Origin: Ischnura elegans
Lineage: Eukaryota > Arthropoda > Insecta > Odonata > Coenagrionidae
Reading direction: 5' to 3'
Assembly: GCF_921293095.1 (NCBI RefSeq)
Contig: NC_060253.1
Location: 81,815,992 to 81,879,991, forward strand
Length of the DNA: 64,000 nucleotides
In this document: piece by piece, positions 10,513 through 23,500 of the stretch
How the letters are laid out: every line of letters starts with the position of its first letter
Position numbering within the stretch: position 1 is the first letter of the stretch
The notes under the pieces: generated by a model
Told to the model about the DNA's origin: nothing
The model's input: the letters and a program-made list of their open reading frames with translations, nothing else
Database searches by the model: none
Position numbers and translations under genes: made by a program

Positions 10513-12365
10513 TTAGTGTTCTCCCTGGGAAGCGTGCATTTAAATCACATTTTTCTCTCCTAATCTAGCAGTTTCTAAAATAAGGTCCTTATCCTATAAT
10601 CATAGTAATAGAAACGGGCAGCTGTAGTGTTTCACAGGTACAATCGTCAGTTCATATTGGTCATTTCTCCAGCTGCTCGCTCGCATTGTATGCCTTCCAT
10701 AAAGCGTAAAATTCGGCCTCGATACCTTAAGTAAATCTTTTATTATTTCCAAAACATCCCTCCTGGTATTGCGATTCTAAAGATTGCTTCCTTTCTATTT
10801 AAGATCAACTGATTATTACGGATTTCCTAGTTGAGAGCTTCCATCGCCTATCACTGAGACAAATATTTGCTCATATTTACCTTTAGGGCCACACCAGGCG
10901 ATGAAATAGACGATCACGAACGTATATATATATTTGAAATAATGTTTTGTGAATTCACTTCGTGGTATGGTGATATTATAAATTTAAAACTAAACCTTTT
11001 AGTATTCCATACAATACTAATGAAAAAACTCAACCGGTTTCGATCTTTTCAGGTCCTTATCTAGAGGTTTACGATTAAGATAACGACCTGAAAAGGTGGA
11101 AACCGGTTGGGTTTTTAATGCATACCGTGTGGAATACAACAAAGTTTATTTTTGTGTCCATAATATACATAATAGGGAACTTGCATATATTTCAGATATA
11201 ATCAATAGCCCCAAAATTATATAAAAATATATGTTTGCATACCTCTGTGAAAGTTTTTTTATTATTTTATGACGTGGTTTGCGATATTTAATGCATCAAA
11301 GTTCACGAGAATTTTCAAATGCAAGTGAGAAGCGAAAACGCCCGATGATTGGCTGGTAGAAAAGTGACGTCATAGTTCAGTACGAGGAGGCACGGCGGCA
11401 CGGCCATAGTAGAGGTTGCATACTTGAATACAAGCGACGGCGTGGTTATGATTCATTTATTGAAGTGCAGACGTATCGGAGTTGTCCATTGTGACTTCAG
11501 GGCTATTATTTGATCTATTTCTCCTCCATTGAAAGCGATAGATTGCGTAAAGATGAAGGAATATGGTTATTCTTAGGCTGATCCTAGCAAGCTTCCTGTT
11601 ACTGATTCCATCATGATAACTGGGTATTTTGGTGAAACTAGACTTCTTCGGCGCGGAAAGTCGATGCCGAGAAATGGAAAGGTAGCTGATGTGCATCTGA
11701 AATGTTTTATAGTTCATAACAAAGTGAGACTTGCGTATAATATTGGCGAAAGCGTATACTCATGTGAAATGTGTATTCTTTTGGCAGTCCGGTAGAGAGT
11801 CTTATGGTGAATGTGGTGGAGCTCTTCATTACGAGCGCCGTCACCAAGGTCAGCACCTGGTTGAGGTCATTGCCCTGGGACCCTGAGGTCCCTGCCGCTG
11901 CCGCCAGGGTACGCGGAAGATAGCGCCAGCAAGGCGCCGCGGGAGAGAGACGCTTACGAGAGGAGAATAGAGAAGGACTATCTCGCGTGAGAGACATTAA
12001 ACAAGTGTATCGCTTACCATCGCAATAAACGTGGTCGCAAATACTTTAGTGTGTTGATTGAGGCGAGGTTAATATCGCAACCCTAACCTTCCCTTTAGTG
12101 AACTTATTTCCACCTCGAAGCTGTCGATGATACTTTCAACTTAACAATACCTTGCCTGGAGGGCGACAGGAAGCTCTGAGGAAGCCAGACTATTAATGTT
12201 TCAATTTAGTAGCGATAATATAGACGAAATTCCAACAACTGGGGAAATAGCAACATAGAACTGCACATTCTGTGGGCAACTTTGTGTTTGACTTTCCCTC
12301 AAACACCCCATTTCCCCTGTGGTGCACATCAGTCCTATCTTTATACGATGGCCTGACAACCTTTA
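10513..12365. other. non-coding, with one imperfect inverted repeat
   Basis: No supported gene. At about 10995-11130 an imperfect inverted repeat pairs CTCAACCGGTTTCGATC...CAGGTC with GACCTGAAAAGG...AAACCGGTTG. This resembles the hairpin-like 3' ends of Penelope-like or related retroelements. Positions 11372-12060 are relatively GC- and CpG-rich and may be a promoter-like or LTR-like segment. The short frame 11807-11926 there has no recognisable product. Confidence 0.4.
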
Positions 12366-14208
12366 AGGGTGCGATTCATAGACGGCACTTTAGGCTAAAG
12401 TATACTTTAGCCGGGCTAAAGTCTGCTTTTTCCGTTTCATAAACGCCACTTTAGAGGAAAAATGGCCGAATCGTCACTTTACCGTAAAGTGCCCAACCGG
12501 AGCTCACTTTAGGGCTAAAGTGTCCTTTACGGATAAATAAATATGGCGGCACCGGCTGTTATTGAAGTTGAAATATGAAGATATTTGCGTTACGGAAATG
12601 AATAGGAACTAATTTTTTGGTGAGAACACAGCAGCAGAGTGGCGTGTTTCAAGAAATAACCAGACACGTAGTATATGTCTTTTCCCTGAAAATATATCGA
12701 GTCGGTATTGATGGAGATGACCCATTACTTATGTTTTGAAGTTTAACTCTATCGGTCGTGTGATAATTACAACACAGTGTGGTTGGACAGATTAGCATAA
12801 TTTATGTTGCATTTGTACACATGCTAATTGTTAAGTACTTAGGTTATTTATGCGTTTATGTTTCATAATTTTCCTTAGATACTTGAATATGATAGCAAAA
12901 TTCTGTTTACATTGGCGTCAATAGCCTTCGTACGCAAAGACTTGATTTTCATGTCGTTTGGTCAGCAAAATGCTGGCTTCTATACCTTGCATTGCATTTT
13001 AAGCGTTTTTATTCAATATTTGCTTAATGTACTCTTGCCGTATCGCGTTTAACATGTTTCTATGATTTTGAAACTATATAGAGCCGAGTTTCTGCTTCGT
13101 TTTTCGACTATGCATTTGAATGTTTATGATGATGATATAAGATCTCGTCATGAAAGGCAGTAAAAAAATTAAAACATACTTTCCTTCATAATCATATTAT
13201 CTGCAGCAAAGCATGGTTTTCTCGAGGATGCAGGATTGTTATAAAATTTCATTTACACAGCATCACAGATTGACGTTTTCACTACAAAATTGGTGAATGG
13301 ATACTCGGGTTAGGTATTCACATATGTCGAGGCATCATTTGAAGCAAACAAAGAGATATTTATTGATATAAATCCATTCTCACATTCAAAATGTTTCATT
13401 GTGTGGCCATTCATTCATTGGTTTTGATGATGTGGGTATTCTTGAATGTCCATTTCTCTAGTATAGTATATAACGCCTTAGCTCAACATTCTAAGAATTA
13501 AAATATTGGTAAGCAGAAAAGAATTCAGCAAACACCCATACCTCATTCAAAATATGCGTCCAACTGAGACAACCACTGATCGGTATATCTTCAAATAATT
13601 GGTACAGTTTCAAGTTAACGCGAGAGAATTTCACTATTCCACCCACCTTCAATGAAAGTACACCATCAACTTCGCCTAGCATGTAGTCCTAACAACCGTT
13701 TGCAGTTAATCATAGAAAATGTCGCGAAAATATCATCATTTTAATATTACATCGCTGGAAACATCGAAGGGCATTATCAATGCACGAAGCCAATTAAAAG
13801 TGAGCTTTTATTCAGCTAACTCAGTCATTAACGTACAAAAAAGGTAGTGGGGAAAAGCTTTTAAATGATGCAGTATTCATTTACATTCGCACATTATATG
13901 AGAAAACGAGAAAATGCAGCTTAATAAAATCTTAGCAAAATACAACACGAAAACCCAGTCGCTAGAAACAATTGTAAACAAGTACGCATTTAAAATCGTG
14001 TGTCATCTTTTTCTTCACTTTTTCGCAGCGTTCATTGCCAACACTCAAAATTTCAATGCATGATCGAGACTTTAGGAGCTAAAGTGCCACTTTATAAAGT
14101 GAGATCCTTGAAACGACTCTGCATCGAACTTTAGCTAAAGTCTCACTTTACCCTAAAGAGAGACTTTGTTAAGTGAGCAATTTCAGTGTCGTCTATGAAT
14201 CGCACCCT
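12366..14208. mobile_element. 1.84 kb non-autonomous DNA transposon with subterminal CTTTAG motifs
   Basis: The ends are inverted copies of AGGGTGCGATTCATAGACG, flanked by TA on both sides (12364-12365 and 14209-14210). Just inside both ends are many inverted and direct copies of ACTTTAG/CTAAAGT (about 12390-12535 on the left, 14068-14165 on the right), the usual look of subterminal transposase-binding arrays. The 1.5 kb interior has no open frame of useful length. The superfamily is not assigned; a TA duplication would fit Tc1/mariner-like or other TA-targeting groups. Confidence 0.7.
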
Positions 14209-14540
14209 TAGACACTATACAGTACTTGAGGCTACGCTTCGACATATCGAGGAATAACTACGGCACGAAAAATACGGCGTAATAACCACAATATCTCCAC
14301 TGTAAACTTCAATAATGTGCACGATCAAGTTGGTTAGGAACAGCATATTGCTTAAGATGACGTCATTCATGATGGCGGCGGTGCGAATTACGTTTTTCCG
14401 CCTTGAGGTTGACTCTTTCTCTATTCTCTAATACTCGTGTTTTGTAAACCGATCGTGGGCTCGTGGTCGTGTGAGCGCAAACAGGGTTGCATTTTCGAAA
14501 GAAATGTCTGTGATGAGTCCGGTATACGTTTCATAATAAA

Positions 14541-14590
14541 ATGGCTTATAAAATTGTTTTAGCGGGAGATTCAGGTTGTGGAAAGTCCAG
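14541..14590 (+). CDS. Rab gene, coding exon 1 (P-loop)
   Basis: The ATG at 14541 opens a frame encoding beta-strand 1 and the P-loop (GDSGCGKS). The donor is GTATGT at 14591. The exon ends after two bases of a Ser codon. It was too short for a simple frame search and was found by its P-loop motif. Confidence 0.85.
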
Positions 14591-17500
14591 GTATGTCACT
14601 CAATACTCGACTAGGTTCCCGGAATACATGGGATGGATACATTCTTTGTATATCTTCTACAGTAATCAACTGCATTTTTTTATGTTGCATCAAGCTTAGT
14701 GGACACGCTTGAAGAATCTTCTCCTTGTAAACGTAATATAAAAGCTACAGTCGGAGATGAGTTTCATCCTAAGGATTTGACCATCGACGGAAAAACAACT
14801 AAAGTGCATTTATGGGTATGGACTTAGCTAGCTATGATTACTCCATTTTAAGGGATTATTTGTGTACTATTATTGTTGCTATACTTGAAAAGACATGTAA
14901 TAAATGGTACCTTGATCCATTAGCATTAATTACCACCGGAAAGACTGGAGATCAAACGTCGGACCTTTGACGCTGTGGGATGAAGCGCTGTCCACTACAC
15001 TGTCAATAATTGCCGTGGCAATTTTACCGAGGGGCATGGTGCTAGACACTTAACTCACTTTGGTGGCCAATCTTAAGGATTAAATATAATTTGAAGATCT
15101 ATAACACCTCCCCTTTTAGGTGAAAAAAATTAAAAGTTTATAAATCAAGACAGCTTGGAGGATTAACATAGGGCCACTCTCAGTAATAGTTACAGGCGGG
15201 CCAGCAGGATGTACAATACATCATTTTTTGTAGGTAGGGTTAGGTACACCTGGTTAATTCACAAGACCACTCTCAGAGTCAGACATAGATGGATGAGCAG
15301 GAATTATAACAGTTCGGTGCGACATTTTGATCCCCTTATTTTCTCATTCTGAACAGCATTCTGGATGTGGGCATTGACATTCAGTGGTAATGTTGCATAT
15401 AATGAAGGACCCAAAACTGGTCTTTTTCTCAGAAGAGTGATATTCCACCTCACAACATTTCCCTCTAAATTTTTCACGGTCCAATAAGAATGAGGACTAG
15501 GATGTCTACTGACAATGATACCAGGCTCTCAGTTGTCACACTCACTTGTTTTACTGGAAACCCTTTCACCCCTCTGTGAGGCATTTCCCTTCGTACAGAG
15601 GTTTTGTTTCAATATTCACATACTAGACTTATGAAATCTGTGTTTTCCTCCTGACTTTTCCCTGGGATCGTTTTACTAAGCTTCACCCCAATTTCTGCAA
15701 GGCCATTAGAGGGTGGATTGTGAGAACTACTTGTTCTCAGCTCTATTTTGTTACTTATATAATATCGCTGACACCCGTCGTACCCAAATGACATATTGTC
15801 TGCATAGCATCTATTACAGTTGGTGCAGTTTTGGATTTAAGTCCACAAATCAATCCACTTGGAATACCTGTCTGTGAGGACAAGATAACATTGACCAGAA
15901 TAGTCAAAAATGTCTGATGTCCCACTTTTTCATATTGAAGGTTTGCCAGAGAGTGGGGTTGCAACAATTGCTTAAAATTGGGTGGGCGGAACCTCTCAAA
16001 CATTCCACATGATTTGATGTTATAGTGCCATCTCAGACAACACACTTGGTGTAGTACATATGCATTACAGCTGTATCACGTGTAATTCACTTGTAATACA
16101 CCTGTAATACATGTTTATTACACCAAGTGTGTTGTCTGGGATACTACATATGTGGTTTACTTTGAACTGAATAGGGTTTGGAAGTTAACCAATTTGGGAG
16201 GGCTAAGGCTAGAGGGTTGAAAGTTTGTTCAAGAAAGCCTTTTTTCAGCTTAGGCAAGTATATTTTGGTGAACGGCAGGGACAAAAGGGTGTGGGTGGTT
16301 GTAAATGGTCATTCTCTTTAAGTAACTACTTGAGAATATGTGCACTTGCTGCCAACCTCCTGGTGTATACTCTCATAGGGTTAATAACTGGAAAATACCT
16401 ACAAAATTTGGTGCTCTCCTGGTGAACGATGTGGGTGAATTCTTCAGAGGAATTTCCTCCAGGAGAGCTGCTCTGTCACAGCCAGCATTTCAATGGCTAA
16501 CTCTGCCATATTCCTCAGGGAATTGAGTGTTAGGTCAAGATTAATAATAGTAATATTTATTCCATTTATTCATGGATTAAAAAGTACATGTATACAATTT
16601 ATAAAACAGTAACGTGGAATATAGGTACCCCATTGGTAAACCTGAATTGGGGACTACCATCTTGTCTTAAAGCAGGGGCTGGTGCAGTTTTATGAAGATT
16701 AAAAATTTTATAGCAATAGCTCAAAAACAATTTTCTTATTCAAATATATGTGTGCTGTACAAGAGTTGAATAACAAAATTAAAGAATTATAAAGTATAAC
16801 ATGATTTGTCCGAGTTTGTGTATCTTCCGGCCATGTGTAGAGTGGTTTCTTAATGACTAGAATCAATTTTGTAGTTTTTTTCACGTTGTCTAAATAATCT
16901 TGAGAACTGGTGTGAAAAACAGCAATTACAAGATCAATGATGGCCAATCGGAAAAGACTACATACGGCCAGAAGATGCATTAACCCGGACAAATCTTGAC
17001 CCAGCAAGGACAAAAGCAGAGTTAGCCATTGAAACGTTGGCTCTGAACTGCACACCTGGTGGGAATCCAGTGAAAAATACCTCTTTACAGGTTAGCCAAC
17101 TGGGCTACCCTAACAGCCCTGCTGCCCCTTTGAAGTATAGAGTGGAGGGGAACTCCTTTTTCCTTCCCTCCAAACAACTTCCCTGTGGTCACTTCTTCTC
17201 CTCCAGCCAATATGCTCATTTAGGCACCAGCAGCTTTAAAAGGAGCTATGCCTATACTTTCAGACTCCAGTCCTCGGACTTCTCGTCCTTGGGGACTATG
17301 GAGACTTACAGACTTTTCGTCCTCAGACTCGGATAAAATTAGTCCTTATCTTAACTTTTTTTCTTGCTATCAACTCATGACCTTTGTGGTGGCGGAGTAA
17401 GGTTTGGTTTCAGGTACCATTTTTTAAATGTTTTATCATATTTGATCATTATTTTTAATATCCCTAAATAAGTATAATTTCACTCATTCTACAAAGCATG

Positions 17501-20500
17501 CAGTTAATTTTGTATGTGAAATAATCATTTAATTGAATATGATACTAAAGTGAAAAAAATATGTATGTGTCATCCTAGGATACTTCTGGTCAAGAGAGAT
17601 TTCAGTCCATGTGCCCTCAATACTTCCGCGATGCTCGAGGAGTTATTGTGGTATATGATATAACTCGGAGGAAATCATTTGAAAATGTCGGCAAGTGGGT
17701 GAAGGAAGCAAGGGATGAATCAACCGACCCTGATATAATCATAGTTGGAAATAAAATTGATCTAGTGAGTAAAAAGTTGGTTAACACAAAGTATCATAAT
17801 TAAACTGTCTGGATGTGTTCATAGATATAGTTGTGCCTCAGTGCCTAAAAAGGTGCATTAACTATGTTTTAAACCTACACCATGTTGTTCCTCCCGAGTT
17901 TTGGTCAAATGAAACATTTATATATTTCATGGTCTCCTTTTCCCAAATGTAATTTGCATCATCATACCAAAAGACTACCAAAGACCTCCAATCTGAAAGG
18001 TCAAATGTGGAGAGTTGTGAAACAATGTCAGGGAAAACAAAAAGAAAATTGGGAAAAGTCATGCTGCACAAATGAAACTGTTAAAATTTTATGTTTATCT
18101 CAGAATAAAGGCATTGTGGCATGATGGGCAGGAGTCAAGTCATATTCAGCTTTGTTACTGCTATGGTTTAGAGTACCGAAATTTAAGACAATATTTTGCT
18201 TTAATAATAGGTGTGCAACTTTTGGATAGTTGGGTGGATTACTACATTGAGGTGGAGGAGGATAAGGTTTCCCTCGAAACAGCATGATATAATTCCAGTA
18301 ACCTACATAATTAAAGGTATTATCTACACATATGATTTTGCTTTGAAATTATTTCCAGCACTGTAATGAGGCATGTCATTTTCATTGAATTTGTGATGCT
18401 GATTATGATCAGAGGGAACTGGTATGTCAATGAGGTAGGCAATTCTCTCTTTGTTCTGTAGTGTTGTGTATGATTGGTTACATGCTACTGTTTTATGTAG
18501 AATACATTGTAATTACATTGTATTGGCAGTACATTAGCATTACGTTGTGTTCGCAGTATGTTTTGGTATCTTCTATTAAGTTGCACATCTTGGCTTTTGC
18601 TTGGTATATGTATTATTTTAGCTGCAACATTATGGTGCATGGTGTAGTCATTTCCTGCCAGTGATAGACAGTTTTCAATAATATGTAGACACCCACGAGT
18701 CCCACTTAACTGATGTGGCCAGGTCGGGGAAAACTTTGAAGGTTGGCATATGAAGTAATCTGCATCCTTAGCATTCAAGGCACGGAGAGCTGATGAGGAC
18801 GGAAGCGGGCTCGACCAGTCAACCGAAGCTGGAGTCAAACTCCAGGGGCAAAAGGGCCAGCAGATTCCACATTAGCAGATTAGGACTCAGGAAACTCAGG
18901 TCCGCACACACTTTGGGCCATTGGAATGTTTTCTTTCGTGCTCTGTGGTGAGGTATTTCCTCTCTTTATATTCATATTTGGACCTACAATTTATCAGGGT
19001 TCCCACTCAACCGTGATTAAGCCGTGAATTTCGTCTACCGTGAAAAAACCTGGAAATAGCCATGAAATTCGACATGAAACCTTAAAAACCTCTCAAACTT
19101 GATTTTAGATCTACCATTGACGGATCAAAAGAAAAATTGGTCAGTCACTCGCAGATACTGTACACGAATTTATCTGCACATGTATATTCAAAGCGCAAAT
19201 ATTGGTCCGTGTGTCATGACGACACAGACCTTAAGGCTGTGATTGGACGACCTTTAACCAAAGTGATCATTAACCCTGGCGAGAAATCAGACACCTCTTC
19301 ACTTCCCCATCACCCTACATTTTCTCACTCACAACCTTTAGCCGGCCCTAAATTTTACTAACGATAGGCGACGTCATAAGAGCACTGTCATTGCTGCATT
19401 TTGCATTCCCGGCGTTAATCGCTTTTGCTATATTTTTAGTTAACGTGCGGCCAGTGATTTTTATGAGATAAATATTTCTTCCTAAAATGGCTTATCAAAC
19501 AAACCGTGAGTTTGACGCAATTTAGACTGTGAAAACCTGGAAAAAACCGTGAATTTTATAATTTAGTTTGAGTGGGAACCCTGATTTATGTCTAGTGAAG
19601 ACGAGACTCCGTAGCTGAATAGGTTTGTTTGGTGTGCAATCATTGGCGTAGAATTTTGGAAATTCAAAGTACAGTACACCCATGTCTCGTATAGCGCAAT
19701 TTCGATTAGTGCAATTTCGATATAGCGCAAATTCGTTCGTCGGGGAAACATTGCAACGCAGTGTAGCCTAATCAAAATATTAAACGCTCTCGTGATAAAA
19801 CGTGAACTTGCGCTAAGTACACACGAAATTTCTATCATTTTACGCATATTAATATTATTGCTTGCCTCAAATCTTCTTTTTTGTTTATATATTACTCGAA
19901 ATCCATTGCTGTGCAATGACCAAAAGTATCCCAGACGGCACAGAACCCTCAGTATCTAATTCGTATGTACATAGTACCCATTGACTAACGGGATACTATG
20001 CCGCTCCGTCGCTTTTCGTCAATGGATATTTACCGTTCGCGGCCTGTCGACGAAGCGCGTACGCAGCATGTGAATGTCCGCTACTAAGCACGTACGATTG
20101 GATACGAAGCGCGCAAGAACACGGCACTCAGGCTAATCTCAATCGATTAGGTCGAAATTAGATATATCGTAACTCGCACGATCGAAAAATGTATCGAACG
20201 CAACACAATCGATAGCTACCGACCATAGCGAGAACCTGTAAGTTCTCAATAGGTAAATAACACCATATCATGAATTCTAATTATCATGAAAGACTCACGA
20301 CCGACAAAGTTTTTGTCGGTTGTGAGTTTTTCATGGTAATTAGAATTCATGGTATAGTATTATTTACCCATTGAGAACTTACAAAACTTACTCGGCCACT
20401 TAAATAACTCTGCGAAAAATGAGATTCTCACGGCTAATTCACGCACCCCCAGCATCCAGCATTGTTAAGTGGCTCGTACTTACTTGGAAACCTTGAGATG

Positions 20501-23500
20501 TTAATTAGAGTAAATTCTTATTAATTTTGACACTAAATAAGACATCACATAGCCCACGAGCATTAAAAAGCTTACCCTAAAGCCTGACAAAATAAAATTT
20601 TTAAATAAAAATTGCCGATGAAACAGGATTGCTGACACATCTGCTATTAGTATGATCGAATTCATCATAATGCAAGCAAAAATTAACGAATAGTTCAGTC
20701 TCAGCTACTAAAACTTACCCATATCAGGCGCTAAAGTATTTGAAAAATTATTTGGTATGAGTCAAAGTCCCTAGGTCACTGCAGTAAATGTATCAACCTA
20801 TACAAATATGAAAGTCCAGCCAAATCACCAGCATAAACACTTGTAAAATAAAACATGGTATCTCTTAGATCACACCTCCGATTTTATACTTACTTTGCAT
20901 GAAGTCACCACCACAAGGAATTTTAAAGAGGCAGGAAAGAAAAAACCCACAGAAATACAATACATATATTATGTATTTTCTATTGTCAACCACAATAATA
21001 TTTCCAATTTTCTCTTCTATCCCACATCTAATTTAGCGAAACAATTACTCTTATTCTCTTTCGAATAGAAAATTATTTAAAAGAGGAGTGGTCGATAAAC
21101 ATAAAAACTATCTTCAATTCTTTCTCCGATGAACGTCCACTATCACAGCATCAACTTGCACAAATCAAATCCACATCCACAAATATGTCACTTCTGCCAC
21201 AATGTCTGTATTATGTATTTTATATTGTCAACCACAATAATATTTCCAATTTTCTCTTCTATCCCACATCTAATTTAGCGAAACAATTACTCTTATTCTC
21301 TTTCGAATAGAAAATTATTTAAAAGAGGACTGGTCGATACATACAAACTATCGTCAATACTTTCTCCGATGAACGTCCACTATCACTGCACCAACTTGCA
21401 CAAATCAAATCCACATCCACAAATATGTCACTTCTGCCACAATGTCTGTCTTCTTGGCGACAGGTAACAGTGAAGCAATGGTACCTTCCTCCAATCTGGC
21501 CACCTTCAATTCAGCAAGAATTTTCTCCTCGTCTTCTCGTCCAAGGCCACAGATTATTTTCTGATATCACAAGGTGCGATGTGAAGCTCACACACCTAAA
21601 ATTAATAAGTAATAAAATACCATGTAACTTATTAGGTCAAATCATTTCCAATTTTTGGTATTTCTGCATGAGAAATCAAATTACTATAGGCTCGTAAATA
21701 TAGTAAATATTTGTATGCCTGATATTTTTATTGTTTTAAACTATAGCATAAGATAATTTGAAATGATGAAAGCCGACGTGTAATACACCATAGGGCAAGC
21801 TAAGAAGCAATATTCGATCCTATAAACTTGGCAGCTTATTCCTAGTTTCTCCTTTAACCACACGTTTACCGAATGAATTAATACAAAAAAGACAACTAAA
21901 ATGCAAGAATTTTCAAAAGAATTGCTGCTACAATATTTTGAATCACCATTTTTAGTACTGAATAGTACTATAGTACTTCAGTACTGAATAGTTCGGGATG
22001 TTGATGCATCAACATCCCGAAGCCACTTCTAACTTAAAATTGCATCCAAATAATTACAGCGAGAAAGAGTCCATACCTCACAGTTTTTCGTAGGGGTGAA
22101 ATGTTTTCTTCTTATCGCCCAAATGCACTTCTTCTTCAACTCAGGATCTTTTGGAAAGCTAAAAACTTGATCCATGTCCCGGAGTTTCCATTACATCCCG
22201 ACATTACACACACGGAAGGCATTTTTAACAAAAAATATCTCACAAACACGTTTCTGAAGCCCAGAGAATGAAATTAAAGAATAAGGGAAACTTCACCATT
22301 ACCAGACACTCTATTTTTCACTAACTTAACCACAAAAATCCCTGAAATGTGGTGAGACGTGACGTAGACCATGCCATCTCCAACGTCTCCAACGGCTTGT
22401 GAAGGCATGTGATCTTTCTAGGAGGATATGGCACGATGGCACCAGATGGCACCACCCGCGAAAGAAAATGGTCCCAGGCCGAATACAGTTTTATCGATGA
22501 GATACAATTTTATCGATGCATATGAATTTGCCAGTCCTCTTGCATCTTTTTTCGTCATTAAAGGAAATAAAGAAACAAAACCTTCTAAGTAACTTCCTAA
22601 GCGCGATTTTTGTATCTTGATTGTCCACCCTCGTATTTAGGTACGAAAACTTCCTGTGCCGTCTGGGATTACTCGTCATTGGGTCCAGATAGCCGGCCTA
22701 CCGAAGTAATTTATCTCGTCTCCTTAACAGAATGATAATAAATAATTTAGATCGTTAATTAAGCGTGGAGCTTGTGGAAATGATTTTTTTTCAGCAAAAT
22801 GGTTTGAGACGTATTTTTGCCATCATACGTTATCGGGCGATTGACTTCCAGGTAGAGGGTCTACGCTAAAGCCCTCAAGGTCATCGGTATTCACGCGGGA
22901 GAAATGGAGCGGTGGCCGAGTTGCGCATGAATAGCATCAACACATAAAAGGGTCCGCTATAGAGTCTCAAACACAATGGCTTCGTTCCCTCCCCGCAATC
23001 TTAGGCCTTCTGCGTCTCAGGAATACAGTGCAGCAGTGGAAGGTGATATAGATTGAGCCATACAGAGTAAAAACCAAGAGAATATGGCAAAAAATAGGAA
23101 TGCGTGTAGAAAAATCAAGAATTTATCAAGAAAAACTATAAACCTAGGAGAGGAATTGAAAGAGGTCAATTGCTTTGAAAATGGAGAGCGTCAAAGCGAT
23201 ATTGCACGGAAGTTTAAACGCACGATGCCTTATTCTGAATAAAGACGAAGTTAAAACATCAGTGACCTCAGCCGCACCAACTTCAACCAAGCGGTCTACA
23301 AATACGGAAAGTTCATAGTGAATCAGTACAAAAAGACGAGAGTGGTAATCGCTCCGAGACATTTAGTGAAAGCTCCGGTTGGTTCCAGAATTTAAACGGC
23401 AAGCAGGTATTTTCAGTGCGGCGATATCAGGTGAATCTGCAAGTGTTGATAGCGCAGTCACCGCAACATTTTCTGATGAACTCCAAGCTGTGATTGAAAG

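Larger units (their letters stand above)
19930..22667. mobile_element. 2.7 kb inverted-end element nested in the Tigger copy
   Basis: It begins CCCAGACGGCACAG and ends CTGTGCCGTCTGGG, a perfect 14-bp inverted pair, and is flanked by AT on both sides. The interior contains a 72-bp-arm hairpin and a 242-bp tandem duplication but no transposase frame, so it is probably non-autonomous. Its tips match the MITE at 16032-16140. Confidence 0.68.

Noticed and set aside
11807-11926. 40-codon frame in a CpG-rich patch with a donor-like GTACGC
   Set aside because: Could be a first exon, but no partner exon or domain was recognised.
14698-14700. Second AG as the Rab exon 2 acceptor
   Set aside because: It would put the frame into an immediate TGA and break the P-loop; the AG ending at 14694 keeps the frame.
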